DNA from: Paenibacillus vietnamensis
GTDB lineage: Bacteria > Bacillota > Bacilli > Paenibacillales > Paenibacillaceae
Length of the DNA stretch: 64,000 bases
Direction of reading: 5' to 3'
Assembly: GCF_020169515.1 (NCBI RefSeq)
Contig: NZ_JAHMHW010000008.1
Coordinates: 62,001-126,000 of the forward strand
The notes beneath the pieces were generated by a model. It made no database searches and was not told the DNA's origin. It saw nothing but the letters and a program-made list of their open reading frames with translations. Below are positions 36,225-45,543 of this stretch, piece by piece (position 1 is the stretch's first letter; each line of letters begins with the position of its first letter). Position numbers and translations under genes: made by a program.

Positions 36225-36452
36225 TTATGCGTTCCGCAGCTTGCCGAGCTCGGATACGAGCGCCTCGACCTCGCTGATGCTGAATTTATCCTTCGACGCG
36301 ACAACCTCGTACAAATCTCTGATGTCCTCATATTTGCCAAGGTCGAAATTGGAAGCCTGCATTGCGGCTGCGGTCGCCATTTTCAGCTTCGACTTGATGG
36401 CCTCGATCATATATTCCACGTTTTCCTGCGTTTGGAGCTCTAAATTGTTCAT
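36225..36452 (-). CDS. DUF1128-family protein (YfkK-like)
   Basis: A 75-residue helical protein with the DUF1128 pattern: ENVEYMIEAIKSKL, then FDLGKYEDIRDLYEVV and the C-terminal FSISEVEALVSELGKLR. B. subtilis YfkK is the best-known member; no function is established. The ATG at 36452 has AGGAGGC upstream on the minus strand. Confidence 0.85.
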   Translation of the reverse strand: MNNLELQTQENVEYMIEAIKSKLKMATAAAMQASNFDLGKYEDIRDLYEVVASKDKFSISEVEALVSELGKLRNA

Positions 36453-36582
36453 GGCTTGCCTCCTATAAGCTTTGCAGCAATTGTATCATGACTGGGGCGC
36501 CGAACACCACAAATTGAACAGGAAACTGAAATTGGATACAATTGTAGAATGAAAGGAACCGAATTATAGACAGGCAGGTGCT

Positions 36583-37131
36583 TTGAACACGGAACAGCTG
36601 GACTTAAGCGAATTAACGCCATTTTTAGCATCGGTCGCGGCAGCTCATCCGGACCGGGGCGGCATCGTATTTATTTGTATAGGCACGGACCGGTCAACGG
36701 GCGATTCCTTTGGCCCGCTGGTCGGGACGATGCTGCAGGAGCGCGGCTGGCCGCATGTGACGGGCACGCTGCAGACCCCTTGCGACGCCTATGCCGTTGA
36801 GAGGGCGGTGCTGGAGCTGCCGGAGGACGCGGTTGTCATTGCGGTTGACGCATGCCTCGGCAAGCCGAAGTCCGTCGGCCGCTATCTGTGCTCGGAAGGG
36901 CCGCTGCAGCCCGGGCAAGCGACCGGACGCCGGCTTCCCGCCGTCGGCCGGTACAGCATCGCTGCGGTCGTCAATAGGAACGGCCCCAAAGCATATGGTA
37001 TGCTGCAAACGACGTCGCTTTATTTCGTGATGCAAATGGCGAAGGAGCTTGCCGATGCGATCGGCGAAGCATGGGGCATCGCAAACAATCAAGCAAAAGA
37101 GGAGAGTGCAAGTTATGTCCGGATATTCTGA
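36583..37131 (+). CDS. yyaC: spore protease-related protein YyaC
   Basis: A 182-residue protein of the YyaC family (DUF1256), related to the germination protease Gpr. IVFICIGTDRSTGDSFGPLVG is the family signature, and VIAVDACLGKPKSVG follows. It is confined to spore formers, which supports the taxonomic reading of the window. The start is TTG at 36583. It overlaps the next gene by 17 bases. Confidence 0.88.
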   Translation: MNTEQLDLSELTPFLASVAAAHPDRGGIVFICIGTDRSTGDSFGPLVGTMLQERGWPHVTGTLQTPCDAYAVERAVLELPEDAVVIAVDACLGKPKSVGRYLCSEGPLQPGQATGRRLPAVGRYSIAAVVNRNGPKAYGMLQTTSLYFVMQMAKELADAIGEAWGIANNQAKEESASYVRIF

Positions 37132-37969
37132 CGGAGCGGTCGTATCGATCGCGCAGCGCAAGCTTTTTTTGAATAACGGCGTTCAGCTCGCATATTACGA
37201 TTCGCATGCGGAGGACGGGGACGGGATCGGTCAAACCGTCGTACTGCTGCACGGCTACTGCGGAAGCTCGGCATATTGGGAGAAGATTGCGGAGGGGCTG
37301 GAGCAATCGGTTCGGATAATCGCGCCCGATCTGAGGGGACACGGGCAAAGCTCGGCTCCGGAGGACGACGTCTACACGATGGATTTGTTTGCCGAGGATA
37401 TCGCGCAGCTGCTGATTCAGCTGCAGCTTCATAATGTTATTTTGCTCGGGCATTCGCTCGGGGGCTACGTCACGCTCGCTTTTGCCGAGCGGTATGCCAA
37501 GAAGCTGTCCGGCTTCGGGCTTATTCATTCCACGCCTTTGGCGGACAGCGATACGGCGAAGGAAAACCGGGATAAGGCGGTTGCCGCCCTGGAAGGGAAC
37601 GGCGTGCAGGCGTTCGTGGACGGCCTCGTTCCGAAGCTGTTCGCTCCCGCCAGCCTCGAGACGATGCCGCAGGACGTGGAGCATGCGAAGCAAATCGGAT
37701 ACGGCACGTCTTTGCAGGGGGCGGTCGGAACGGCCAAAGGGATGAAGGAGAGGCCGAACAGGGCCAAGGCGATCGACGACACCGATCTGCCGGTGCTGCT
37801 TGTTGCGGGAGAGCATGACAAGGTTATTCCGTCTGAAAGCACGTTTGCCGCAAGCAATGCATCTACGGTAAAAGTGCTGCTGGACGGTGCCGGCCATATG
37901 GGGATGGTCGAGGCGCCGGAGAAGCTGGCCGCCGCCATCCTCAGCTTCGCAGACGGAATTAAAGGCTAG
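37115..37969 (+). CDS. alpha/beta hydrolase
   Basis: A 284-residue alpha/beta hydrolase. VVLLHGYCGSSAYW is the oxyanion strand, LLGHSLGGYV the nucleophile elbow with Ser, and GAGHMGMVEAPEKL carries the catalytic His. VAGEHDKVIP supplies the Asp. Similar to esterases and haloperoxidase-like enzymes; the substrate cannot be predicted. It starts inside the yyaC gene with GAGGAGAG upstream of ATG 37115. Confidence 0.85.
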   Translation: MSGYSDGAVVSIAQRKLFLNNGVQLAYYDSHAEDGDGIGQTVVLLHGYCGSSAYWEKIAEGLEQSVRIIAPDLRGHGQSSAPEDDVYTMDLFAEDIAQLLIQLQLHNVILLGHSLGGYVTLAFAERYAKKLSGFGLIHSTPLADSDTAKENRDKAVAALEGNGVQAFVDGLVPKLFAPASLETMPQDVEHAKQIGYGTSLQGAVGTAKGMKERPNRAKAIDDTDLPVLLVAGEHDKVIPSESTFAASNASTVKVLLDGAGHMGMVEAPEKLAAAILSFADGIKG

Positions 37970-38036
37970 CGTTCCCGGCTGACGGGGACCTCGGCGCGCT
38001 CTAGGAAGGATAACCGGGGAGGGGAGTCTGAGCCTG

Positions 38037-38681
38037 ATGTTTCAACGTGATTATTTCATGAGAATGATCGAACAAATGACGGAAGCGGTCGGACAGATTT
38101 TGCAGCTGGGCCGCGAGCGCAAGCATGAGGAAGCGCTGCTTCTGATTGACGATTTGCTCGAGAAAAAATTCCGGCTGAGCAGCAAGCTGATCCGCTCGCT
38201 GTCGGACGGGGATCTGATCAAGATGATGTCGACGAACGGCATTCTGGAGACCGGTCAGCTGCAGGCGATCGCTCTGCTGCTGAAGCAGGAGGCGATCATC
38301 AGCGCCGATCTGGGGCGCGAGGACGACGCGTTCGCCGCCAATGTGAAGGCGCTGCAGCTGTTTATCAGGCTGTCGCTTGCGGGCGCGGAGCCGACCCTGG
38401 CTGATCCCCGGGAGCAGGCCTCAGAGCTGCTTGAGACGCTGCGGCCGTATGAGCTGCCCATTCCGGCGAAGCGACTGCTCGTCGAGTGGCATGTCGAGGA
38501 AGGGCGGTATGCGGAAGCCGAGAATGTCTTGTATGAGCTGCTGGAGGAACAGGCGATCTGGTCGGAGGAGGCAGCCGAAATTTATCGAGGGATTCTGAGG
38601 CAAACCGACGAGAAGCTGATCGCCGGAGGCCTGCCGCGGGAAGAAGTCGAGCAAGGGCTGGAAGCCCTGATGAAATCATAG
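38037..38681 (+). CDS. DUF6483-like helical protein
   Basis: A 214-residue, mainly helical protein with TPR-like pairs in its second half (AKRLLVEWHVEEGRYAEAENVLYELLEEQ). The N terminus MFQRDYFMRMIEQMTEAVGQIL is what I recall for DUF6483. No membrane segments. It lies 19 bases before the methyltransferase gene on the same strand and is likely co-transcribed. Role unknown. Confidence 0.6.
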   Translation: MFQRDYFMRMIEQMTEAVGQILQLGRERKHEEALLLIDDLLEKKFRLSSKLIRSLSDGDLIKMMSTNGILETGQLQAIALLLKQEAIISADLGREDDAFAANVKALQLFIRLSLAGAEPTLADPREQASELLETLRPYELPIPAKRLLVEWHVEEGRYAEAENVLYELLEEQAIWSEEAAEIYRGILRQTDEKLIAGGLPREEVEQGLEALMKS

Positions 38682-38700
38682 GAAGAGAGTAGGCATAAGC

Positions 38701-39888
38701 ATGACAGAGCAATGGGAGCAAGACATAACCGGGTGGGTTCAGTCGGGGGAGCTGCTGCAGGCGACGCTGAGCCAGGTGAAGCGCAAGGATGGAACCGCCG
38801 CTCCGAAAACCGTCATCCGGCCCGTCATGCTGAAGAACGGGCTGCACTATCAATTCGAGTATCATGCAGAAAATAAGGTTACACACGACAACGTAGCGGC
38901 GGGGGAAGCGGGAGAGCGGATGATCGGGCTGCTGCGCGAGCATTACCGCCAGGCGCTCGTCAAGACGCCGGAGGCCGACGTTCAGCTGCTGTTCAACAAG
39001 AAGGGCAAAGCGGCCGTTCTCAGCAAGCCGCCAACCGGCGGAGCCAAACCGAAAAACCTCGAGCATAACCGCCAGAAGCAGCGGGTGCTCGGAGAAGGGA
39101 GGCCCGCGCCGTTTCTGGTGGAGCTGGGCATTATGACGCCGGAGGGGCGGGTCCATGCGAAGAAGCAGGATAAATACCGCCAAATTAACCGCTTCCTCGA
39201 AATGGTAAGCGACGTGCTGGATTATTTGCCCGCTGACCGCGAGCTTACGATCGTCGATTTCGGCTGCGGCAAATCGTATTTGACCTTCGCGTTGTACCAT
39301 TTGCTGGCCGTGGAGCAGCAGCGGAGCATTAACGTGATCGGCCTGGACCTGAAGGCCGATGTCATCGCTTTCTGCACGGAGCTTGCGGATAAGCTCGGTT
39401 ACGGGAAGCTGAAGTTTCTCGTCGGCGATATTGCCGAATACGAGGGGCTTCAAGCGGCGGACATGGTCGTGACCCTGCATGCCTGCGATACGGCGACGGA
39501 TGCCGCGCTGGCGAAGGCCGTCGGCTGGGGGGCGTCGGTCATCATGTCGGTGCCGTGCTGCCAGCATGAGCTGTTCCGCCAAATCGGCGGGGATGAGCTG
39601 TCTCCGATTTTGTCCCAGGGACTGCTGAAGGAGCGTTTCGCCGCATTGGCGACGGACGCGGCCAGAGGCGTCCTGCTGGAGGCGCTGGGCTACAAGGTTC
39701 AGATGCTGGAGTTCGTCGATCCGGAGCATACGCCCAAAAACCTGCTCATCCGGGCGGTAAGGGGAGAGCAGCTGCGGTTTTCCGCGAAAAAATGGGAGGA
39801 ATACGAGCAATTTCGCCAGTTTCTATCCATTTCTCCGTCGCTGGAGCGGATGCTGTCGGACAGGTTTCCGGCCGGCGTCAGCGATTAG
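38701..39888 (+). CDS. SAM-dependent methyltransferase (methyltransf_32-like)
   Basis: A 395-residue protein. An N-terminal region of about 130 residues is followed by a Rossmann methyltransferase domain: IVDFGCGKSYLTFALYHLL is SAM motif I, VIGLDLKADV motif II, and VTLHACDTATDAAL then MSVPCCQHEL later motifs. The PCCQHEL segment is typical of the GSTCD/methyltransf_32 group, believed to act on RNA. No membrane helix. Confidence 0.8.
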   Translation: MTEQWEQDITGWVQSGELLQATLSQVKRKDGTAAPKTVIRPVMLKNGLHYQFEYHAENKVTHDNVAAGEAGERMIGLLREHYRQALVKTPEADVQLLFNKKGKAAVLSKPPTGGAKPKNLEHNRQKQRVLGEGRPAPFLVELGIMTPEGRVHAKKQDKYRQINRFLEMVSDVLDYLPADRELTIVDFGCGKSYLTFALYHLLAVEQQRSINVIGLDLKADVIAFCTELADKLGYGKLKFLVGDIAEYEGLQAADMVVTLHACDTATDAALAKAVGWGASVIMSVPCCQHELFRQIGGDELSPILSQGLLKERFAALATDAARGVLLEALGYKVQMLEFVDPEHTPKNLLIRAVRGEQLRFSAKKWEEYEQFRQFLSISPSLERMLSDRFPAGVSD

Positions 39889-39918
39889 AATTGAATGTTA
39901 AATATTTCATATAGACAA

Positions 39919-39947
39919 TTGTCGATGCATGTAACATTTGCTACAAT
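39919..39947 (+). promoter_or_regulatory. candidate SigA promoter of the diguanylate cyclase
   Basis: TTGTCG (39919-39924), a 17-base spacer, then TACAAT (39942-39947), 38 bases before the start codon. The -35 box lies in a small palindrome GACAATTGTC. Confidence 0.55.
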
Positions 39948-39984
39948 GGGAAAAGATGGCTATCAAATGAATGGGTGAACCGCA

Positions 39985-41670
39985 TTGGGATGGATGATCT
40001 GGCTGGACTTAAGCATGTTTCTTGTGCTGTTAGGCTTGTTTTTCTACGTATTCGCATCGAGCTCCATTACGGTGCTGCACCGCATTTATCTCTTGCTGCA
40101 TATCGTCTTTATGGTATGGCCGCTATGCCAGTTTATTTCTCAGACCAGCTCGACGGCATCCTACAAGATGCTCTACCTGACCGCATCCTATGCGGGACTG
40201 TCCCTGCTCGGCGTGGGATGGTTCGTGTTTATTGTGTTTCTTACCGGCCAATCGTACGTCGTGCGAAAGAGCCGGTTGTTCATTTTATCGACTCCGGCGA
40301 TTCTTTCCGTCCTGGCGGTTGTCGTCAATCCGAACGGTTTGTTCCTCCAGATCAACGAACGGCTTGATCCGCTTAAGCAGCTGCAGCACGGTCCGCTGTA
40401 CTGGCTGATGATCGGACAGCTCATCCTGTACCTGGCCGTATCCGTTACGATTATGGTGAATAAGCTGATGTCCGACGAGTCGGAAAGACAGCGGACGCTG
40501 ATCAAGACGGCGATGAACGGCATGGCGACTCTGCTGCTGTTCTCTCTTGCGGATTTGACGGTCAATGTGTTTCTGATCGATTATATTGCCCGTTACGTTC
40601 CGCTTATATCGGCCGGCATGGCGTTCTCCGCCGTCTATCTCGCGCATGCGATCAGCCGCAACAAGGTGTTCGACATTATCCAGTCGGTGCAGCGGGACGT
40701 TATGAATACGATGTCGATGGGCGTAATCGTACTGGACGAGCACGATACGATCATCGAAGTGAACAAGATTATGAAGAAAATGATTCGTCTCCGCATCGGA
40801 GACAAGTTCAGTGCGGCCGTCATGGCCGCTCATATCAAGGGGCTTTCCCCCAAGGAGCTCGAGGAGTTTCTGGACGAGCAGCGGAAGCGTCCGCTGGACC
40901 GGCTGGAATTCGAGCTCGAGCTGGAATTGGACAAGTACCGCCATGTCATCGTGCAATCGGCCCCGATTCTGAACGCGAAGAAGCAGCCGGTAGGCCGCGT
41001 GCTGACGTTTCAGGACGTGACGGAGCTGAGGCTTCTGGTGGAAGAGACGAACCGGCAGAACGTGCAGCTGCAGGACCGCTACCGCGATCTGCTGATTATG
41101 CAGGACGAGCTGTTCCAGGCCAACAAGAAGCTGGAGACGATGGCGATTACGGACGGCTTGACCGGCTGCTATAACAGGCGTTATTTGCTGCAGCAGCTCG
41201 AGCAGGAGGTCGTGACGAATATCCGGTATCGGATTCCCTTCTCGATCTTTTTATTCGATCTCGATTATTTCAAGGCCGTCAACGACAAATTCGGCCATCT
41301 GGCCGGCGACGAGGTGCTGTGCAGCACCGTTGACGCGGTCCGCTCGACTTTGCGGATGACGGATGTGCTTGCTCGGTACGGCGGCGAGGAGTTTACGGTA
41401 TATTTGCCTCAAACGAACCGGGAACAGGCGGAATGGATGGCGGAGCGGGTCATGGAAGCGGTCGAGAGCAACAAGGTGCGGACGGCTCCTGGAGAAAACG
41501 AGCTGTCCGTCACGATCAGCATGGGGGTCATCACCATCGAGCGGTTCGAGCCCTCCGATCTCGAAGATCCGAAAGCGTTTTTACGGGAGCTGCTCGCGCA
41601 GGCGGATGCGGCGCTATATGAAGCCAAATACAGCGGGCGCAACCGGATGGTCAAACGTAAGCTCGCCTGA
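39985..41670 (+). CDS. membrane diguanylate cyclase (7TM-PAS-GGDEF)
   Basis: A 561-residue protein that should make cyclic di-GMP from two GTP. Residues 1-215 hold seven membrane helices of the histidine-kinase N-terminal 7TM type. A PAS-like domain covers about 225-350, followed by a short coiled coil. The GGDEF domain (about 380-558) has an intact active site GGEEF (466-470). The inhibitory I-site RxxD lies five residues upstream (RMTD), so feedback control is likely. TTG at 39985 is the best start. The HD-GYP protein 125 bases downstream could oppose it. Confidence 0.9.
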   Translation: MGWMIWLDLSMFLVLLGLFFYVFASSSITVLHRIYLLLHIVFMVWPLCQFISQTSSTASYKMLYLTASYAGLSLLGVGWFVFIVFLTGQSYVVRKSRLFILSTPAILSVLAVVVNPNGLFLQINERLDPLKQLQHGPLYWLMIGQLILYLAVSVTIMVNKLMSDESERQRTLIKTAMNGMATLLLFSLADLTVNVFLIDYIARYVPLISAGMAFSAVYLAHAISRNKVFDIIQSVQRDVMNTMSMGVIVLDEHDTIIEVNKIMKKMIRLRIGDKFSAAVMAAHIKGLSPKELEEFLDEQRKRPLDRLEFELELELDKYRHVIVQSAPILNAKKQPVGRVLTFQDVTELRLLVEETNRQNVQLQDRYRDLLIMQDELFQANKKLETMAITDGLTGCYNRRYLLQQLEQEVVTNIRYRIPFSIFLFDLDYFKAVNDKFGHLAGDEVLCSTVDAVRSTLRMTDVLARYGGEEFTVYLPQTNREQAEWMAERVMEAVESNKVRTAPGENELSVTISMGVITIERFEPSDLEDPKAFLRELLAQADAALYEAKYSGRNRMVKRKLA

Positions 41671-41673
41671 TCG

Positions 41674-41702
41674 GCCCGGACGCCAGACGTCGGGGCTTTT
41701 TG
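41674..41702 (+). terminator. Rho-independent terminator
   Basis: GCCCGGACG and CGTCGGGGC pair with one mismatch around a five-base loop and are followed by TTTTTG. Confidence 0.75.
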
Positions 41703-41795
41703 TTTGCCCGGCGAATAGTCAGCCTACGACCGATCTGATAAAATAAACACAATCGTATACCAAGCCATAATTATCGAAAGCGGGAACTGAAGCAC

Positions 41796-42878
41796 ATGAG
41801 AAAAGTGCATATAGGAATGGTCAAGCCGGGAGACCGAATCGCAAAGCCTGTCTTTCAGGAAAACGGAAACGTGCTGCTGGGAGAAGGGGTTGTGCTGAAC
41901 GACCGTTATATCGAGCGGCTTAATCATTTGGGCATTGATATTTTATACATAGAGAACGGCTTGACCGAGGATCTGATTCCTGAGGATACGATACGCGACG
42001 AAACCCGCAAGCAAGCCGTCGACACGATCTATAAAACGATGACCGCCTTCAAGGATCAGGCGGGGACGAAAGGAAGGACGATCGCGCCGGATATGGGCCG
42101 CAATTTCCGCGCCATCTTCGGGCAAATCATGCAGGATCTGGCTACGCGGCCGAATATGCTCGTCAATCTGACAAGCATACATGCCAAGGACGCCTATTTG
42201 TTTCAGCATTCCTTTAACGTAGCGGTACTGGCGGGCATCATGGGCATCGCTAAGGGCCTGAACCGGACCCAGCTGGAGGAGCTCGGCGTCGGCGCGCTTC
42301 TGTTTGACATCGGCATGACCAAGCTCCCCCAGAAGCTTCTCACGCATCCAGGCAGTTTCACGCCGGAGGAGCATAAGCTGATGAGAAGCCATACGCAGGA
42401 AGGCTTCGATATTTTACGCAAATACCATGATATTTCGGTCGTGTCCGCGCATTGCGCCTTCCAGCACCATGAGCGGTTCAACGGCTCGGGCTACCCTCGC
42501 GGGCTGAAGGGCGATGAAATCCATCTCTACGCCCAAATCGTCGGCATCGCCGATATGTTCGATGCGCTGACGTCGCCGAGACCGCACCGCAAACGGTATA
42601 CGGCCAGCGAAGCGATCGAATTTCTGTTTGCCGCCGGCGGGACTTTTTTTGATCTGGAGCTGATCAAGCTGTTCTGCAGGCATATTTCCATTTATCCGGT
42701 TTCTACGTCGCTGCTGCTCAGCACGGGGCAGGTCGGCGTCGTCTCGGAGAACAACGAGCTGGCCGTCCATCGCCCGAAGGTCCGGATCATAATGGAGAAG
42801 GACGGTACGATGCCGAAGGAGCCGTATGAAATCGAGCTCAAGGACGAGCTCTACATCACGATTGTCAAAGAGCTGTAG
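41796..42878 (+). CDS. HD-GYP-domain protein with altered metal site
   Basis: A 360-residue protein. An N-terminal PilZ-independent leader (GDRIAKPVFQENGNVLLGEGVVL) precedes an HD-GYP domain from about residue 125. HD-GYP enzymes hydrolyse c-di-GMP. The HD pair here reads LLFDIG (Phe170, Asp171), so the His ligand is lost, and HHERFNGSGYP has Asn for the usual Asp. Activity is therefore doubtful; it may bind the nucleotide instead. The family with this pattern is common in Bacillus relatives, so I do not call it a pseudogene. Confidence 0.85.
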   Translation: MRKVHIGMVKPGDRIAKPVFQENGNVLLGEGVVLNDRYIERLNHLGIDILYIENGLTEDLIPEDTIRDETRKQAVDTIYKTMTAFKDQAGTKGRTIAPDMGRNFRAIFGQIMQDLATRPNMLVNLTSIHAKDAYLFQHSFNVAVLAGIMGIAKGLNRTQLEELGVGALLFDIGMTKLPQKLLTHPGSFTPEEHKLMRSHTQEGFDILRKYHDISVVSAHCAFQHHERFNGSGYPRGLKGDEIHLYAQIVGIADMFDALTSPRPHRKRYTASEAIEFLFAAGGTFFDLELIKLFCRHISIYPVSTSLLLSTGQVGVVSENNELAVHRPKVRIIMEKDGTMPKEPYEIELKDELYITIVKEL

Positions 42879-42897
42879 CTTCGCTGCAGCACATGGC

Positions 42898-42950
42898 GGA
42901 AACCTTCCAACCGGTGTTACATCTATCGCCGAATTGGGAGGTTTCTTTGC
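42898..42950 (+). terminator. terminator-like hairpin
   Basis: GGAAACCTTCCAA and TTGGGAGGTTTC pair with one mismatch across about 24 bases; a short T-rich tail (TTTG) follows. Confidence 0.6.
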
Positions 42951-43036
42951 AAAGGACTGGCAGTCTAGCTTTAAATATGATAGGGATTAAGGTAAAATAA
43001 TGAGAAATAGACGGGATAGGGGATGTGCGCAGCTCT

Positions 43037-43906
43037 ATGAGTACAATACAGCACCACAAGCTTTCCAGGTTCGAGGTGCTGCGAAGAGTGCTGTTCATTA
43101 CGCTCGGCGCAGTTCTGGTCTCGGTTGGGCTTGAAATCTTTCTGGTTCCCAATCAAATTATTGACGGCGGCATCGTCGGCATTTCGATCATCAGCTCCTA
43201 TTTGTCGGGCGTGCCGCTTGGCCTTTTCTTATTTATTCTGAATTTGCCTTTTCTCATTATCGGCTACAAGCAAATCGGCAAAACATTTGCATTGTCGACG
43301 CTGTACGGCGTTACGGTCATGTCAATCGGCACGTTTCTGCTCCATCCCGTGCCGCCGCTTACGGTGGAGCCGTTTCTGGCTTCGATATTCGGCGGGGTCA
43401 TACTCGGCATTGGAGTCGGAATGGTTATCCGGTTCGGGGGATCGCTGGACGGCACGGAGATCGTTGCGATTTTGCTGAACAAGCGTCTTCCGTTTTCCGT
43501 CGGGGAGACGGTCATGTTTTTTAATCTGTTCATTCTCGGGAGCGCGGGCTTTGTTTATACCTGGGACCGGGCGATGTACTCGCTAATCGCGTATTATATC
43601 GCCTTCAAGATGATCGATCTGACGATCGAGGGTTTCGACGAGTCGAAGGCCGTCTGGATTATCAGCGACGAAGCGAAGGAGATCGGGGCTGCCATCATGA
43701 GCCGGCTCGGCCGCGGCGTCACGTATTTGAACGGCGAGGGCGGATTTACGGGCGGCAGCAAAAAGGTCATTTTCTGCGTCATTACGCGTCTCGAGGAAGC
43801 GAAGATGAAATCGATCGTGCATGAGCTCGACCCGGTTGCGTTCCTTGCCGTAGGAAATATTCACGATGTGAAGGGCGGACGGTTTAAGAAACGCGATATT
43901 CACTAA
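43037..43906 (+). CDS. YitT-family membrane protein (DUF161-DUF2179)
   Basis: A 289-residue protein with five or six membrane helices in the first 190 residues (DUF161: IFLVPNQIIDGGIVGISII and IRFGGSLDGTEIVAILLNK). A C-terminal DUF2179 domain follows (ESKAVWIISDEAKEIG, FTGGSKKVIFCVITRLE, HDVKGGRFKK). It is very common in Firmicutes; transport function unproven. ATG 43037 is preferred; GTG 43025 is only one base from the AGGGGA site. Confidence 0.9.
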   Translation: MSTIQHHKLSRFEVLRRVLFITLGAVLVSVGLEIFLVPNQIIDGGIVGISIISSYLSGVPLGLFLFILNLPFLIIGYKQIGKTFALSTLYGVTVMSIGTFLLHPVPPLTVEPFLASIFGGVILGIGVGMVIRFGGSLDGTEIVAILLNKRLPFSVGETVMFFNLFILGSAGFVYTWDRAMYSLIAYYIAFKMIDLTIEGFDESKAVWIISDEAKEIGAAIMSRLGRGVTYLNGEGGFTGGSKKVIFCVITRLEEAKMKSIVHELDPVAFLAVGNIHDVKGGRFKKRDIH

Positions 43907-43943
43907 TGATGGTAATAGGAGAAAGCAGAAGGAGTTATCGCAA

Positions 43944-45041
43944 TTGGATGAGTTTGCTCGTATTCAGCATTGGACGGCGGGTCGTCAGCCGGAGGAGTGG
44001 CTTCGCCGGCGCGGGGTCGTCATCGGCATAGGCGATGACGCCGCCGCCATAGATCCCGCGGCTGCAGCGGACGGCGTTGCGGAGCCGAAGCGGCTGCTGC
44101 TGGCGGTCGACACGATGGTGGAGACCGTCCATTTCAAGCGGTCGACGATGCGGGACGAGGACGTCGGCTATAAGGCTTTGGCCGCAAACGTGAGCGACAT
44201 TGCCGCGATGGGCGGCGTGCCTCTGCATGCGCTCGTATCGGTTAGCGTACCGCCCTCGTATAAGCCGGAGCGGATGCGGAGGCTGTACGACGGGCTGTAC
44301 GAGTGCGCCGAGCGCTACGGGGTTGCGGTGGCGGGAGGCGATACGACCTCGTCGCCGGAGCATTTGGTTGTGGCCGTGACGGTGACGGGAACCGTCGAGG
44401 CGGGGCGGGAGCTGCGGCGCTCGGGGGCGAAGCCGGGCGACGCGGTGTTTGTGACCGGCGCCGTCGGGATGTCGGCGGCGGGGCTGCATGCGCTGCTGGC
44501 ACAGGAGGGCCGGGCAGCGGGTACTGAAGCCGGGGAAGCGGAATGCGACCCGGCTGCGGCGGCCGCAGCGATCGTGCGGAGCTGCGGCCTGGATCCGGCG
44601 CAGGCAGCGGCGCTGCTGCTGGCGCACCGGCGGCCCGGCCCGTCCGTGCGCGCCGGACGGCTGCTGCTGGAGCTGGGCTGCCATTCGCTGAATGACGTCA
44701 GCGACGGGTTGGCCAGCGAAGCATGGGAAATTGCGGAGGCATCGGGGCTGAGGCTGGTGCTCGAGGAGCGAAGGCTGCCGAAGAGCGGCAGCCTGGCGGC
44801 CTATGCGGCGGCCGCGGGAGTGGATCCGCTGGATTGGATGCTTTTCGGGGGAGAAGATTACGCGCTGCTTGGCACGATGGAGCTGTCCGCGGCGGAAGCG
44901 GCACGGTCCGCTTTTCATGCCGAGGGCATTCCTTTTTTTGTTATCGGACATACCGAAGCTGCCGGCACAGGCGTAGAGCTTATTCGCGCAAACGGCCGGA
45001 CGAAGCTTAAGAAGCAAGGCTACAATCATTTTTCGTCATGA
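43944..45041 (+). CDS. thiL: thiamine-monophosphate kinase
   Basis: A 365-residue enzyme converting thiamine phosphate to thiamine diphosphate with [12 protein letters not shown] at the N terminus is the phosphate-binding segment, [14 protein letters not shown] and [16 protein letters not shown] hold the Mg ligands, and [11 protein letters not shown] with FGGEDYALL complete the site. The TTG start has AAGGAG nine bases upstream. thiL is joined to the tsa genes here, a known Bacillales order. Confidence 0.95.
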   Translation: MDEFARIQHWTAGRQPEEWLRRRGVVIGIGDDAAAIDPAAAADGVAEPKRLLLAVDTMVETVHFKRSTMRDEDVGYKALAANVSDIAAMGGVPLHALVSVSVPPSYKPERMRRLYDGLYECAERYGVAVAGGDTTSSPEHLVVAVTVTGTVEAGRELRRSGAKPGDAVFVTGAVGMSAAGLHALLAQEGRAAGTEAGEAECDPAAAAAAIVRSCGLDPAQAAALLLAHRRPGPSVRAGRLLLELGCHSLNDVSDGLASEAWEIAEASGLRLVLEERRLPKSGSLAAYAAAAGVDPLDWMLFGGEDYALLGTMELSAAEAARSAFHAEGIPFFVIGHTEAAGTGVELIRANGRTKLKKQGYNHFSS

Positions 45042-45054
45042 ACGGGTGAATAGA

Positions 45055-45543
45055 ATGCAGCAGGAAACAGGCCAAGCGATTTGGCTGTCGAACATGGAGC
45101 AAGATACGGCCGATTTGGCGAGCAAGCTGGCGGGCTGGGCGCAGCCTGGCGACCTGATCGCGCTGGACGGCGATTTGGGGGCCGGCAAAACCAGATTCTC
45201 GCAAGCCTTTGCCGCGGCAATCGGTGTACAGGGCATTGTAAACAGCCCTACTTTTACGATCATTAAGGAATACGAAGGGGACAAACTTCCCTTTTATCAT
45301 ATGGATGTATACCGCCTTTCACTCGATGAAGCGGACGAGCTGGGATTAGACGATTATTTTTACGGAGACGGCGTCACCATCGTCGAATGGGCTAGTTTGA
45401 TTAGCGAGCTGCTTCCGGACGAGAGGCTGGAGCTGCACATCGAGCACCTCGGCGGCGACAGCCGTCGAATTGCCGTTACCGGCTACGGCGAGCGGTATGC
45501 GGGCTGGTGCAGGGCACTGAGCGGGATAGGAGCGGGCGAATGA
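45055..45543 (+). CDS. tsaE: tRNA threonylcarbamoyladenosine biosynthesis ATPase TsaE
   Basis: A 162-residue P-loop protein ([17 protein letters not shown]alker A) with the TsaE landmark [14 protein letters not shown] and YHMDVYRLS. It works with TsaB and TsaD to transfer threonylcarbamoyl to A37 of ANN-decoding tRNAs. The start is ATG 45055 or GTG 45046. Its stop overlaps the tsaB start (ATGA). Confidence 0.95.
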   Translation: MQQETGQAIWLSNMEQDTADLASKLAGWAQPGDLIALDGDLGAGKTRFSQAFAAAIGVQGIVNSPTFTIIKEYEGDKLPFYHMDVYRLSLDEADELGLDDYFYGDGVTIVEWASLISELLPDERLELHIEHLGGDSRRIAVTGYGERYAGWCRALSGIGAGE

